From Sinomicrobium sp. (lineage in GTDB: Bacteria > Bacteroidota > Bacteroidia > Flavobacteriales > Flavobacteriaceae), in the NCBI GenBank assembly GCA_029266035.1, contig JAJUFH010000012.1, positions 1 to 64,000 on the forward strand: a DNA stretch of 64,000 bases, read 5' to 3'. How positions within the stretch are numbered: position 1 is the stretch's first letter; the number at the start of each line of letters is the position of its first letter. Under the pieces are notes generated by a model, which saw nothing but the letters and a program-made list of their open reading frames with translations, was not told where the DNA came from and made no database searches. Both the position numbers and the translations under genes were made by a program. Shown in pieces: positions 35,620 to 45,791 of the stretch.

Positions 35620-36687
35620 TTATAAAGGTTTATTCTTGTGATAATTAACTAATAGAGCCACCACATAGCTATAAGTCTTTATCCCATCAGTTTGTTTGTT
35701 GGCTTTGAGGTAAATGTTGAATGCATTTTTAAAGATGGGTTCCAATGGGTTTTCATATTTTTTCCAGAAGAGAGAGGTCTCCTTGTAATTTTCGAAAACT
35801 CCTTGGTACAAACTGTTTGTGAGATAGGTGTATTTTTCCCGATCTCTGCGATATACTTCATTTAAGCAATAGCGCAGCATATAAGCATAACCCGAATATT
35901 GGAAATAAGGATCGGGATTAGCTGTGGCAGCGAGATAACCGATAAAATTGGCTTCGTTCTCTGCCGAATATCCGATTTGGTGTGCTTCTTCGTGACAGGA
36001 GACTATCGGATATCGATAATCGACCTGCATACTGTTTACCTGGGCTTCGTTGGTAAACGGATTGAGGTACCCCCCGTATCCCATATAGCTGAGTGGTAGG
36101 GAGAAAAGAGAACTTTTAATGCTTGTAGGGCTATAAGAGAGATGCGGATTTTCTTTGGACAGTTGGGCATAACCTTCTGCCGATTTTTGGTAGATCTCCT
36201 TGCGAGAATAGGGGAGTTGTACCGCAGATGAATCGCTGGTAGCAAGAGCGCTGTGTAGGGTATTGGTGCGTTTTATGAGTTTTTCGGTAAAGGAAATCAG
36301 CTCTTCGGTGGTGTATTCAGCTTCGATCTTAAGGTTGCGGTGTAGGGGTAAGCGGTAGTAATTGAGTCCCCAAGACAGGTAAAAGAGCAGATGTACCAAA
36401 GATAGGGTAAGGAGTATTTCTCTAAAAAACATCCATGGACGCTGTCTTACAGATCTTGTATTGAGCCATAGAAACCGAAGTAGTGCTATCGCAGCCAATG
36501 CATAGAAAATATCTCCAACGGAAAAGGGTATCCACCCGAAAGCATAGCGATAAGCGGATGCTATAAAGCGATAGACTCCGTTGCTGTAATAGCTCTCGAC
36601 CACATCCGGGAACCCGGCCAAAATCCGAATCAGTAATGCCTGTGGTACGATAGAGAGTGCCAAGAGGTTTTTAGCTTTTTCCGACAT
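35620..36687 (-). CDS. DUF3810 membrane protein with a metalloprotease motif
   Basis: A 355-residue protein with three N-terminal membrane helices (about 8-25, 55-74, 91-108) and a large soluble domain with the zincin motif H232-E-E-A-H236 followed by E243/E245 (ENEANF), a gluzincin-like arrangement. The family is called DUF3810. The motif suggests an active peptidase; the substrate is unknown. Confidence 0.83.
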   Translation of the reverse strand: MSEKAKNLLALSIVPQALLIRILAGFPDVVESYYSNGVYRFIASAYRYAFGWIPFSVGDIFYALAAIALLRFLWLNTRSVRQRPWMFFREILLTLSLVHLLFYLSWGLNYYRLPLHRNLKIEAEYTTEELISFTEKLIKRTNTLHSALATSDSSAVQLPYSRKEIYQKSAEGYAQLSKENPHLSYSPTSIKSSLFSLPLSYMGYGGYLNPFTNEAQVNSMQVDYRYPIVSCHEEAHQIGYSAENEANFIGYLAATANPDPYFQYSGYAYMLRYCLNEVYRRDREKYTYLTNSLYQGVFENYKETSLFWKKYENPLEPIFKNAFNIYLKANKQTDGIKTYSYVVALLVNYHKNKPL

Positions 36688-36786
36688 GGGTTAAAATTAG
36701 AAAAATATACTAAATTTTCAGAGGTGAAGGAGGTGAAGTTGCTATTTACTCAGTTTAAAAAACTATGACAAGAAAAAAGATTGTGT

Positions 36787-36794
36787 TAGCTTTG
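36787..36794 (+). promoter_or_regulatory. -7 element before pepD
   Basis: TAGCTTTG matches TAnnTTTG and lies 26 nt before the pepD start codon. No convincing -33 box is seen at the normal distance, so confidence is moderate. Confidence 0.4.
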
Positions 36795-36819
36795 TAAAAG
36801 ACAATTAAGCACGATATTT

Positions 36820-38283
36820 ATGAATTCAGAAATAAAAGCCCTGGAACCCAAGCAAGTATGGGGCAACTTTGACGCACTCAACGCTGTTCCAAGAGCTTCG
36901 AAGAAAGAGGAAAAAGTAATTGCTTTTATGTTGGATTTCGGTAAAGGCTTGGGACTGGAAACTTATAGAGATGAAACCGGAAATGTGATTATCCGCAAAC
37001 CGGCTACTCCGGGCATGGAAAACAAAAAGATGGTAGTACTGCAATCGCATCTCGATATGGTACACCAGAAGAATGCCGATACCGATTTCGACTTCGATAC
37101 TCAAGGCATACAGATGTATGTCGATGCCGACTGGGTTAGAGCCCGAGGTACCACCCTTGGGGCAGACAATGGATTGGGAGTGGCAGCCATTATGGGATTA
37201 CTGCAAAGTACAGATATACCTCACCCTGAATTGGAAGCTCTATTTACCGTAGATGAGGAAACCGGGATGACAGGTGCTCAGGGATTGAAAGCAGGGGAGT
37301 TGAAAGGCGAAATACTCTTGAATCTCGACACAGAAGAAGATGACGAAATAGGTATAGGATGTGCCGGAGGTATCGATGTTACCGCACGTAGAACTTATAA
37401 GGAAGAAGCGGTGCCTGATGGGGTGAAAGCCTTCCGCATTTCGGTAAAAGGTTTACAAGGAGGGCATAGCGGAATGGATATCCACAAAGGCTTGGCCAAT
37501 GCCAATAAGATAATGAACCGCTTGTTGTTTGAAGGTTTTGAAAATTACGGACTGCGTATTGCAACTCTCGATGGAGGAGGACTTCGAAATGCCATCCCTA
37601 GAGAGAGTACGGCTCTTGTAGTGGTAGATAAAACCCACAGCGATGCTTTTACTCTTGATTTTGAGGCTATGAGAGCGGATATTGAAAAGGAATTCCAGGC
37701 TTTGGAACCTTCTATGGAAATCACAGCCAAACCCGCCGAAATGCCGAAAAAGCTGATGGATCTTGGAGTACAGGAAGGTATATTGCGTTCGCTGTACACC
37801 GCTCATAACGGAGTGTACCGTATGAGTCCGGAGATAGAGGGACTTACGGAAACTTCCAACAATATCGCTCGAGTGGAAATAGGAAGAGGAGAGCTAAAGG
37901 TAGCCTGCCTTACCCGATCGTCGGTGGAAAGTTCTAAAATGGATCTCGCCAATGCGCTCAGAGCGGCTTTTGAGCTCTCAGGATGTGAGGTAGAATTTTC
38001 TGGAAGCTATCCCGGTTGGAGTCCGGATATCAATTCGCCCATACTCAAGGTAGTCCGGGAAAAATACGAAACACTATTCGGAGAGAAACCTAAAGTGGAA
38101 GCCTGTCACGCCGGACTGGAATGCGGTATCTTGGGGCAGAATTATCCGGAGATGGATATGATAAGCTTCGGACCTACCATTAGAGGAGCTCATTCGCCAG
38201 ACGAAAGAGCCAGTATTAGATCGGTGGAGAAATTCTGGAAGTTCCTCCAGGCCATCCTCAAAGACATTCCGGAAAAGGGATAA
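36820..38283 (+). CDS. pepD: Aminoacyl-histidine dipeptidase (PepD, M20 family)
   Basis: A 487-residue zinc dipeptidase of the M20C type that cleaves Xaa-His dipeptides such as carnosine. The two-metal site is visible in QSHLDMVHQK, the bridging GADNG and the catalytic DEETGMTGAQGL. A lid/dimerisation domain fills the middle. It may recycle histidine from peptides, a salvage counterpart of the his operon, though it is not linked to it. Confidence 0.93.
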   Translation: MNSEIKALEPKQVWGNFDALNAVPRASKKEEKVIAFMLDFGKGLGLETYRDETGNVIIRKPATPGMENKKMVVLQSHLDMVHQKNADTDFDFDTQGIQMYVDADWVRARGTTLGADNGLGVAAIMGLLQSTDIPHPELEALFTVDEETGMTGAQGLKAGELKGEILLNLDTEEDDEIGIGCAGGIDVTARRTYKEEAVPDGVKAFRISVKGLQGGHSGMDIHKGLANANKIMNRLLFEGFENYGLRIATLDGGGLRNAIPRESTALVVVDKTHSDAFTLDFEAMRADIEKEFQALEPSMEITAKPAEMPKKLMDLGVQEGILRSLYTAHNGVYRMSPEIEGLTETSNNIARVEIGRGELKVACLTRSSVESSKMDLANALRAAFELSGCEVEFSGSYPGWSPDINSPILKVVREKYETLFGEKPKVEACHAGLECGILGQNYPEMDMISFGPTIRGAHSPDERASIRSVEKFWKFLQAILKDIPEKG

Positions 38284-38352
38284 TTTTAGAATGCCTCAAA
38301 CCGTGTAAATCACATCAGCTTAAAAATTAAAACTGAGTATTTTTCATATTCT

Positions 38353-39210
38353 TTGACTTCTATAAAAACATATCACCATATAAATCCTGCCGATAGCGAG
38401 ATGGGGTTTTGTGTACAGGATATAGGAGAGATATATGAGAAACAGGATGAAAAGCACAGTACTGCCCACCGTCACGATTACTACGTCGTTTTGCTGTTGC
38501 TCAAAGGTAAAGGAGAGCACGTAATAGACTTTAACAGATATCCCCTCTCGGGCAGACAGGTCTATTTTATCAGTCCGGGACAGGTACATCAGATAAAAGA
38601 CGAAGAAAAACCCGAAGGGTATATGCTGAGTTTTTCATCCCGGTTTATGGAGGAAAATCAGATAGAATCTTGTTTTATAGAAGATATAAACCTCTTTAAC
38701 GACTACGGGGAATCTCCGCCTTTGCCGCTGAATAAGGATCAGGAAAAACTACTTGAAAGCTATTGTTTGCAAATGAGGGATTGGAGTGATAAACCAGTCA
38801 AATTCCAACTGCAAGGGCTGGCCTCTCTACTCAAGTTATTTCTGATAAGCTGTAATAATGTATGTAGCCTGCACGGCGATAATCCACAGAAACTTCAAGG
38901 AGGTAGTAGCCTTTTGCGCAATTATAAGCAACTGGTAGAGGAGCATTTTAAAGAGTGGCACCGGGTATCGCAATACGCAAATGCCCTCAATGTAACCCCC
39001 GATCACCTGAATCGAACGGTAAAAGGACTGATAGGAAAAACGGCAAAGGAATACTTACTCACTCGCATTGTAATTGGTGCGCGGCGGATGTTGTATTTTT
39101 CTGACAGCACCCAAAAGGAAATCGCCTATGCACTTGGGTTTAAGGAGCAGTCGTATTTTAGCAATTTCTTTAAAAAATGCACCGGAAAGTCACCTTCCGA
39201 CTTCAGGTGA
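38353..39210 (+). CDS. AraC-family transcriptional regulator
   Basis: A 285-residue regulator with a cupin-like N-terminal sensor (HRHDYYVVLLLLKGKGEHVID, residues about 38-58) and an AraC helix-turn-helix at the C-terminus (YANALNVTPDHLNRTVKG, then IAYALGFKEQSYFSNFFKK). The start is a TTG; an ATG at 38401 would cut off 16 residues before the cupin. Targets are unknown; the pirin-family genes downstream are candidates. Confidence 0.83.
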   Translation: MTSIKTYHHINPADSEMGFCVQDIGEIYEKQDEKHSTAHRHDYYVVLLLLKGKGEHVIDFNRYPLSGRQVYFISPGQVHQIKDEEKPEGYMLSFSSRFMEENQIESCFIEDINLFNDYGESPPLPLNKDQEKLLESYCLQMRDWSDKPVKFQLQGLASLLKLFLISCNNVCSLHGDNPQKLQGGSSLLRNYKQLVEEHFKEWHRVSQYANALNVTPDHLNRTVKGLIGKTAKEYLLTRIVIGARRMLYFSDSTQKEIAYALGFKEQSYFSNFFKKCTGKSPSDFR

Positions 39211-39384
39211 CCACTGATGTCGTATTTTTATAAGTCTTTCCCGTATTCTCGCATGTTCTCGCTTCGTTTTTATGATGAATTTTGTACGGAGATAAGTAAA
39301 GGAATTAGGAGTTGAAGACTCGACCTTCACTTTTCTTTTGCTTATAATCAAATGGTGTAAAATTTTTAAACTAAATTTATTCGT

Positions 39385-40098
39385 ATGAAAACAATCGTTC
39401 ACAAAGCTGATAGTAGAGGTCATGCCGACCACGGTTGGCTCAATGCACATCACAGTTTCAGTTTTGCCAATTACTACAACCCTAACCGTATGAATTTTGG
39501 AGTACTCCGCGTACTCAACGACGATATCATAAGTGGAGGTATGGGGTTTGGTATGCACCCTCACGACAATATGGAAATTATCACCATACCACTGAGAGGA
39601 GAGTTGGAGCACAAGGATAGTATGGACAATATCGGACGCATAAAAAGTGGTGAAATACAGGTGATGAGCGCCGGTACAGGAGTGTTTCACAGTGAGTATA
39701 ATCCGATTCCGGATCAGGAGACCAATCTTTTACAGATATGGGTGATACCCAATAAGCGAAATGTACAGCCGAGATACGACCAGATATCCATACAGGAATA
39801 CCACAGGAAAAACGAGCTCTATCAGGTGGTGTCACCCGATGCAGAGGGGCAGGGAACTTGGATACATCAGGACGCCTGGTTCTTCCTCGGCGATTTTGAT
39901 CAGGGGACAACTACCTCTTATAACCTTAACAAAAAGGGCAATGGCGTTTATCTGTTTGTATTGGAAGGCAGTGTAAATGTTGAAGGAGAAGTGCTAGAAA
40001 GCAGAGATGCCATAGGAATTTCTGATTTGGACACCTTTAATCTAAAAGCAGATAGCGATGCTCGTTTTCTGTTGATGGAGGTGCCTATGACTTTCTGA
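39385..40098 (+). CDS. Pirin-family bicupin protein
   Basis: A 237-residue pirin with two cupin domains; the first holds the metal ligands in MHPHDNMEIITIPLRGELEHKDS (H53, H55 and others). The YhhW/YhaK subgroup has quercetinase activity in E. coli, but physiological roles are unclear. A GNAT gene and a second pirin follow downstream. Confidence 0.88.
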   Translation: MKTIVHKADSRGHADHGWLNAHHSFSFANYYNPNRMNFGVLRVLNDDIISGGMGFGMHPHDNMEIITIPLRGELEHKDSMDNIGRIKSGEIQVMSAGTGVFHSEYNPIPDQETNLLQIWVIPNKRNVQPRYDQISIQEYHRKNELYQVVSPDAEGQGTWIHQDAWFFLGDFDQGTTTSYNLNKKGNGVYLFVLEGSVNVEGEVLESRDAIGISDLDTFNLKADSDARFLLMEVPMTF

Positions 40099-40103
40099 GA
40101 AAG

Positions 40104-40140
40104 AGCTGCCCGGATGTTTGTTCGGGCTAGCTTGTATATT
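40104..40140 (+). terminator. Possible terminator after the first pirin gene
   Basis: AGCTGCCCG (40104-40112) pairs with CGGGCTAGCT (40123-40132), one bulge. A T-rich stretch follows but not as an uninterrupted run. Confidence 0.5.
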
Positions 40141-40207
40141 TTTTGTACCTTAAATATTTCTAATCGCAAAGAAACCTCGGTTTCTAAAATGCACAAATAC
40201 CACAACA

Positions 40208-40492
40208 ATGGGAGAAATAAAACATATTCACAACGATAGCAAGGGAGCTTTTACTTATGAAGAAGACGGAAAGCGGCTGGCTGAGATGACTTACGTTATG
40301 GCTGGCAGCGGAAAAATGATTATAGAACACACTGGGGTAGACGAGTCCCTCAAAGGACAAGGCATAGGTAAAAAATTGCTACACACCCTAGTAGATCACG
40401 TAAGGGAAAGCGGTATAAAAGTGGTACCTCTTTGTCCTTTTGCCAACGCCATGTTTAAGAAGAATACTGCATTACAAGACGTATTGGCCTGA
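40208..40492 (+). CDS. GNAT-type N-acetyltransferase (YjdJ-like)
   Basis: A 94-residue short GNAT protein with the acetyl-CoA-binding loop in LKGQGIGKKLLHTLVDHVR and the closing LCPFANAMFKKN, typical of the small YjdJ/NATD1-like group. The substrate is unknown. It sits between two pirin genes. Confidence 0.85.
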   Translation: MGEIKHIHNDSKGAFTYEEDGKRLAEMTYVMAGSGKMIIEHTGVDESLKGQGIGKKLLHTLVDHVRESGIKVVPLCPFANAMFKKNTALQDVLA

Positions 40493-40569
40493 AATAAGAG
40501 CTTCTTTTTTGCAGATAGGGTTTTATAACCCGGAAAGACGTATTATCTAACCGCATTAAAAATAAAACA

Positions 40570-41448
40570 ATGTCTAATACCAGTTTGATTATAGCAGAGA
40601 GAAGCAGGGATATCGGCGATTTCCTGGTGGGAAGGTTAATACCCTTTCGCAAAAAACGCATGGTAGGCCCTTTTATCTTCATAGATCATATGGGACCTGA
40701 AAAAATAGGACCTGAGCACTATATGGATGTCGACCAGCACCCACATATAGGCTTGTGTACACTTACTTATCTGCTCGAGGGAGAGATTGCACACCGGGAT
40801 AGCATCGGTACAGAACAAAATATTACCCCGGGATCGGTAAATTTGATGGTAGCAGGAAAAGGGGTGACCCATACCGAACGCACACCGGTATCTCTAAGAG
40901 ACGGAAAGGAATCCGTTTTACACGGATATCAGATATGGATAGCACTGCCACGAGAACTGGAAGATATGGATCCGGAGTTTTATCATATTGACCGAAAAGA
41001 TCTCCCTTCGTGGACAGATGGTGATGCTACTTTCACTCTGGTGGCGGGAAAGGGGTTTGGTAAAACATCGCCGGTACCTTCGTATTCCGAACTCTTTATG
41101 GTATCGGTAAAAACGGATGCGGATTACGCCTTAGACATAGCCGGAAATCTCGAAGGGGAAATCGGCATTTGTGTGGTAGAGGGTAAGGTCAATGCCTGTG
41201 GAGAAGAAGTAGGGAAGGGGAATATGCTGGTCTCTAAACTCGACAACCAATGTGCTCTACAAGTGGCTGCAGGATCTCATCTATTACTCTTTGGAGGGCA
41301 GCCATTGGAAGAAGAACGACATATTTACTGGAATTTTGTGTCTTCTGATCAGCAAAAAATAGAAAAGGCTAAAGAAGATTGGAGGTCTCATCTTTTTCCT
41401 AAAGTAGGAGGAGATAACACCTATATTCCACTGCCTAAAAGTAAGTGA
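40570..41448 (+). CDS. Pirin-family bicupin protein
   Basis: A 292-residue pirin, the longer canonical form, with metal ligands in VDQHPHIGLCTLTYLLEGEIAHRDS (H56-H58-type pattern). It is only distantly similar to the pirin at 39385. Pirins bind iron and are linked to redox or flavonoid-type oxidation. No sign of an operon with the preceding GNAT gene beyond 77-nt proximity. Confidence 0.88.
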   Translation: MSNTSLIIAERSRDIGDFLVGRLIPFRKKRMVGPFIFIDHMGPEKIGPEHYMDVDQHPHIGLCTLTYLLEGEIAHRDSIGTEQNITPGSVNLMVAGKGVTHTERTPVSLRDGKESVLHGYQIWIALPRELEDMDPEFYHIDRKDLPSWTDGDATFTLVAGKGFGKTSPVPSYSELFMVSVKTDADYALDIAGNLEGEIGICVVEGKVNACGEEVGKGNMLVSKLDNQCALQVAAGSHLLLFGGQPLEEERHIYWNFVSSDQQKIEKAKEDWRSHLFPKVGGDNTYIPLPKSK

Positions 41449-41577
41449 AAACAGTGAGAGCCATTGCTGTGACCTTACAGTAAGCACCGGATTTTTACAG
41501 CTTGTCAAAGAAGAGGTATAATCTAGTGTTTCTTGGTATTTTGCCGTATCTTGTACCTGTTTTTCAATAGAATTAAT

Positions 41578-42972
41578 ATGCTGAAATACCTACTTAAATA
41601 CGGATTTGCGGTGCTGTGGTTTATTGCGCCAGTTTGTTCCTTTTCTCAAGATACTCATTTGCAGAAAGGAGTGATAAACGATTCGATATCCATACCGGGA
41701 ACCGATTTATTGAGTTATTCTGTTTATCTACCAGGTAGTTATGACACTGCAGAGAAATGGCCGGTGTTTTTTGTCTTTGATCCCGAAGGAGGAAGTGCAA
41801 AGGCTATAGCGGCATTAACTGAGGCACCAGGAGCGAAACAAGTTATAGTTGTGGCTCCGGATCAGCTTTCTAAAGAATCTTACGAAGCCAATTTTTACCT
41901 GATTAAAAAACTATTCGACTTGGTATTGCAGAATTTTGCAATAGACAAACAGCGAATATATACCGCCGGCTTTGGAGAAGGAGGGAGACTGGCCACAGCA
42001 GTGGCAGCACTGTCTACTGATGTAGATGGAGTATTGGCTGTAGGTGGTGCACTACCTGAACAAGGGGCCTATATTCCCGTGAAAAATAATTTTGTATTTG
42101 TGGGTATGGGCGGAGATGAATCACTGTATTACCGGCAAATGAAGTCTTCGATAGACGTACTCAAATCGCGGAAATTCGAAGCGCAAATGGTGACTTACGA
42201 CGGTGATTCTCATTACCCTCCAGTTCCTTATACCGACAGAGCACTAAGGGTGTTGACTTTGCAATCTATGGGCAAAGGATTGGTGCCCACTACACTTAAA
42301 GACTCTCTCTTTGCTGCAGATATGTCGTTTAACAGATGGTTGGAAGGACAGGGCAGAGCCCTAGATGCATTTGATGAAGTCGGTAATATGAAAGACCACT
42401 ACACAGAAGATCGATTTGAGGAGGTGTGGAAGGAAAGGAAGAAAGCACTGCGTAAAAGTCCTCTTTTTCGAAAACAACGAGGGGATAGTTATGGAATAGA
42501 AGAAGAAGAGACCTTGTATTTGGAAGACTATATCTCTTTTCTGTCGGCCGATATGCTCAAAGGAGATACCGGTCAGTTGCCGTCTTGGGAGGAAGAGCTC
42601 AAAGTACTCGATCAACGAGCGGAAGGCGACAATATGCCCAAAAGTAAAATGGTGAAAAGGATAAGAAAGGTGCTGCAAGCATCGGTAAAGGCCACGATAA
42701 GCGATAGAAAACTCAAAGACGATCAGCTGTTGTTTGCCAATGCTTTCTTGGTATTGTTAGATCCGAAGGCAGAAGAGGCCACTCTTGAAGTTATCAGGTA
42801 TAGTACCAAGAAAAGCGAATACGGTATGGCTTTGTTTTACCTGGAGCAATTGCTAAAAAACGGTTTCACCGATATAGCCCGACTCAATGCTATGGACGAC
42901 ATTGCTCTGCTCCGTATTCTTCCAGAATACAGCGATATTCTGGAAGAGAACGGTCTGAAAACTATTTATTAG
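41578..42972 (+). CDS. Exported alpha/beta-hydrolase-fold protein lacking the nucleophile serine
   Basis: From the ATG at 41578 the protein has 464 residues and a signal peptide (1-24, ending CSFSQ). Residues about 30-240 look like an alpha/beta hydrolase of dienelactone-hydrolase/esterase type (YSVYLPGSY, FVFDPEGG, then RIYTAGFGEGG). The expected nucleophile elbow G-x-S-x-G reads G131-F-G133-E-G135, with Gly in place of Ser, so the fold may no longer be catalytic. The C-terminal half is helical and unrecognised. It converges on the barrel protein with a 4-nt overlap. Confidence 0.75.
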   Translation: MLKYLLKYGFAVLWFIAPVCSFSQDTHLQKGVINDSISIPGTDLLSYSVYLPGSYDTAEKWPVFFVFDPEGGSAKAIAALTEAPGAKQVIVVAPDQLSKESYEANFYLIKKLFDLVLQNFAIDKQRIYTAGFGEGGRLATAVAALSTDVDGVLAVGGALPEQGAYIPVKNNFVFVGMGGDESLYYRQMKSSIDVLKSRKFEAQMVTYDGDSHYPPVPYTDRALRVLTLQSMGKGLVPTTLKDSLFAADMSFNRWLEGQGRALDAFDEVGNMKDHYTEDRFEEVWKERKKALRKSPLFRKQRGDSYGIEEEETLYLEDYISFLSADMLKGDTGQLPSWEEELKVLDQRAEGDNMPKSKMVKRIRKVLQASVKATISDRKLKDDQLLFANAFLVLLDPKAEEATLEVIRYSTKKSEYGMALFYLEQLLKNGFTDIARLNAMDDIALLRILPEYSDILEENGLKTIY

Positions 42973-45791
42973 AATGCCCTTGTGCGAAAGCGCATTCTAT
43001 GTCTGGATCTTCGGGTATTGCGCTCGGGTTTTGCCCCTCCGAATTTATCCAATTTAGCACTCAGAGAAAACATGACGTAGCGCTTTAATACCGTGTTTTC
43101 CACATCCTGTATATAAGATTCGGAAATATTGCGCATGGTGCCAACGTTCTGGTCGAGCAGGTCGTATACCTTTATTTTGAACGTCATTTTATCCTTGTAA
43201 AAATTATAGCCAATACTGCTGTTCCACAACCAGAACGATTTTCGGAATCCATCGGCTATATTGGAGTTGTAGGTGTATCCGAAATCATTTCCGAAAACCA
43301 CATTTTTGGGCCAGTAAGAAGTGGTCTGTATTCTGAAATTGTGACGGAAACTGGAGGTTTTGTCTATTCTGTAATTGGTGTATGAAGATTGATTGTAATT
43401 GAAATTATAAGAGGGCTCAACCGTCAGTAATTCGCCGTATTCCCATGCTAGGGAAGTGGATGGACTTAGAGAGAGGTTTCTCGATTTAAAACTCTCGTTA
43501 TTGGTAATTCCCTTGTTCAGGCTGAGGTTTGCACGTACCCCCAATCGGTATTGAAATGTACTTATTCCTTTTTTGTACGATTTGTTCCAAAAGAGCCCGG
43601 CACTAGAATTAAAGGTGCCGTCTATATTGGTATAGGTTGTTGTACTCTTGTAGTTTTCGTCGTATTCTGTTACCGATACAATGTTATTTTCGTCATAATT
43701 AAATCTCAGGAAGGTGAATATACCTCTTCTTTTGGCGAAATCGTAATTGTTGAATCCGAAATTGATGGCGTGTGACCTTGTGGGATCTAGGTCGGGATTA
43801 CCTATGATGGTTCTCAAGGGATTGGACAGATCTTCTACCGGAAGCAATCGAGAGGCAGAGGGAGGGGTTACATTGTAATTGTAGTTCATACTCCAGGTCT
43901 TGCCTTTGTCCACAGTATACCGGAGGTTACCGCGGATACTCGGATAAACATAGTTTTCCTTTAATGCCGTTTTATCTCCCATATAGAGAGCGGCATTGTC
44001 GTATTTTGTGAAATTCATCCCCATATTCAATCGCCCTCTCAGGTTGCGTTTTCTCAACTGAAAGTTTATATAGGGGTTGAAATCGTTCTGCTTCGATTCG
44101 ATATAGCGCGAGAGTTCGTCGTTTAGATCACTAAAGTCTCCGGTGCTTTCTACAAAGTTGAATGCTTCACGTTTTGTAGTATTCTTGTTGGTGTTGTACG
44201 ATATTCCCGTCGATATTCTCACCGAATCCAACAGCGGGAAGGTATACCTCAAACTCAGTGAGTAGCTATCGGTTTTGTTGTTGTTGAATGTTCGCTGATT
44301 CCTGATATCGTCAGGATCACTATTTTGGTAGAATACCGTAGACGACCGATCAAAACCTTCAGATTCGTTTTCGGAGTTGTTGTTGTTGAACCGGAAATTG
44401 AGATAGTGTCCTTTTTTTCGGAATCGTCTAATAATAAAGAGTCTCGAACCAAAGTCATTGTTGGTATTACTCCTGTTATTCACCGATTCGCTTTCGTTGA
44501 GTAAATCGCCGTTCTCATCTATGGAAACAGAGTTTTGATTTGAGCTCGAAGAGGTTTTGGTCATATTGATATTGGGGATAAAACCTATGGTGGTCAGAGA
44601 GTCGAGATCAAACTCGAAATTGGCGTTGAAGGCGTGACTTCGCGACTCGTTTTCGGTATGGCTTTCCGAATTAGTGATAAACTCGCCTTGGGGAGTCAGG
44701 TTGATCTGCTCTGTGCGATTGTCGTTTTCGCGATTGGTCTGGCTGTAAAAATAACTGCCGTCGGCTTCTAGTTTATCTTTAAAAAAATTGTCTGCAAAGG
44801 TAATTCCGGCCATATTCGAGGTGGTGATTCCCGATCCGGTAGATCCGAAAGAAACCCCACCTATATTTATTCCCCCACCTCTTCCGCCGCCTGACCATAC
44901 ATTTCGTCCGCCTCCCATAGCGTCAAAAATTTCGTCCATCGAAAAACCGATACTGTTTATATTATTGGAGCTTCCTAGAACGCTGATACGCTGATCGTCG
45001 TTGAAATAATTGAAGAACAGATTTCCTTCGTATCTGTCGTCGGTACCATAACCTGCCGATGCACGACCGAAGTATCCTTTGTTTTTACCTTCTTTTACAG
45101 TGAGGTTTATCGTTTTATTTTCCGAACTGGCCATCTCACCCGAAAGCTCTTCTTCTTTGGTTTTGGTATCTGAAACCTGTACTTTTTCGATGATGTCAGA
45201 AGGCAAGTTTTTGGTGGCTATCTTGCCATCTTCTCCAAAAAAGGCCTTTCCATTTACCAATACCTTATCTACTTCTTTACCGTTTACGGTCATTTTACCA
45301 TCGATATCTATCTCTATACCAGGTAGTTCCTTTAAAAGGGTTTCGACATTGGAGTCGGGACGTACCTTAAAAGAAGAGGCATTAAACTCCAAAGTGTCTT
45401 GTTTTATCCTGATGGGTGGAGCTTCGCCTTGTACGACCACTTCGTCTAATTGGTCGGCATTTGGGCGTAGTTTTATTGTACCGAGGTCTACCGCAGCATC
45501 TATTTTGTCGAATGGTTTGGAATACATGCGATAACCTATAAAGGAAATCTTTAAAACCGTGGGAAGATCCGTTTTCCTGACTTCGAGATTAAAATTGCCC
45601 TCCCGGTTACTGGTGGTATAATCGATAACTGTAGAGTCTTGCGCAGACTGTAGATAAACTGTTGCGGACTCCAACTCCGTATTGTCGGAGGTGTCTGTAA
45701 TTTTACCCTTAATTTCCACGATGTTCTGAGACTGTGCGGAAGCATAAGATGCTAAAAAGACGAGGGACAGTAAAAGTATTTTCGGATGCAT
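42969..45791 (-). CDS. Outer-membrane beta-barrel protein with CarboxypepD-regulatory N-domain (TonB-receptor-like)
   Basis: A 940-residue outer-membrane protein. After the signal peptide (1-19, ending ASAQ) comes a carboxypeptidase-regulatory-like domain (about 26-105), a plug-like region (about 110-230, with VVVQGEAPPIRI and NVETLLKELPGIEID) and a long barrel region rich in Asn, Ser and aromatic strands. A Gly-rich loop lies at about 288-320. The end RNTRRSRHRMRFRTRAF is very basic with a terminal aromatic residue. No SusD partner adjoins it. It probably takes up a small ligand; the ligand is unknown. Confidence 0.85.
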   Translation of the reverse strand: MHPKILLLSLVFLASYASAQSQNIVEIKGKITDTSDNTELESATVYLQSAQDSTVIDYTTSNREGNFNLEVRKTDLPTVLKISFIGYRMYSKPFDKIDAAVDLGTIKLRPNADQLDEVVVQGEAPPIRIKQDTLEFNASSFKVRPDSNVETLLKELPGIEIDIDGKMTVNGKEVDKVLVNGKAFFGEDGKIATKNLPSDIIEKVQVSDTKTKEEELSGEMASSENKTINLTVKEGKNKGYFGRASAGYGTDDRYEGNLFFNYFNDDQRISVLGSSNNINSIGFSMDEIFDAMGGGRNVWSGGGRGGGINIGGVSFGSTGSGITTSNMAGITFADNFFKDKLEADGSYFYSQTNRENDNRTEQINLTPQGEFITNSESHTENESRSHAFNANFEFDLDSLTTIGFIPNINMTKTSSSSNQNSVSIDENGDLLNESESVNNRSNTNNDFGSRLFIIRRFRKKGHYLNFRFNNNNSENESEGFDRSSTVFYQNSDPDDIRNQRTFNNNKTDSYSLSLRYTFPLLDSVRISTGISYNTNKNTTKREAFNFVESTGDFSDLNDELSRYIESKQNDFNPYINFQLRKRNLRGRLNMGMNFTKYDNAALYMGDKTALKENYVYPSIRGNLRYTVDKGKTWSMNYNYNVTPPSASRLLPVEDLSNPLRTIIGNPDLDPTRSHAINFGFNNYDFAKRRGIFTFLRFNYDENNIVSVTEYDENYKSTTTYTNIDGTFNSSAGLFWNKSYKKGISTFQYRLGVRANLSLNKGITNNESFKSRNLSLSPSTSLAWEYGELLTVEPSYNFNYNQSSYTNYRIDKTSSFRHNFRIQTTSYWPKNVVFGNDFGYTYNSNIADGFRKSFWLWNSSIGYNFYKDKMTFKIKVYDLLDQNVGTMRNISESYIQDVENTVLKRYVMFSLSAKLDKFGGAKPERNTRRSRHRMRFRTRAF

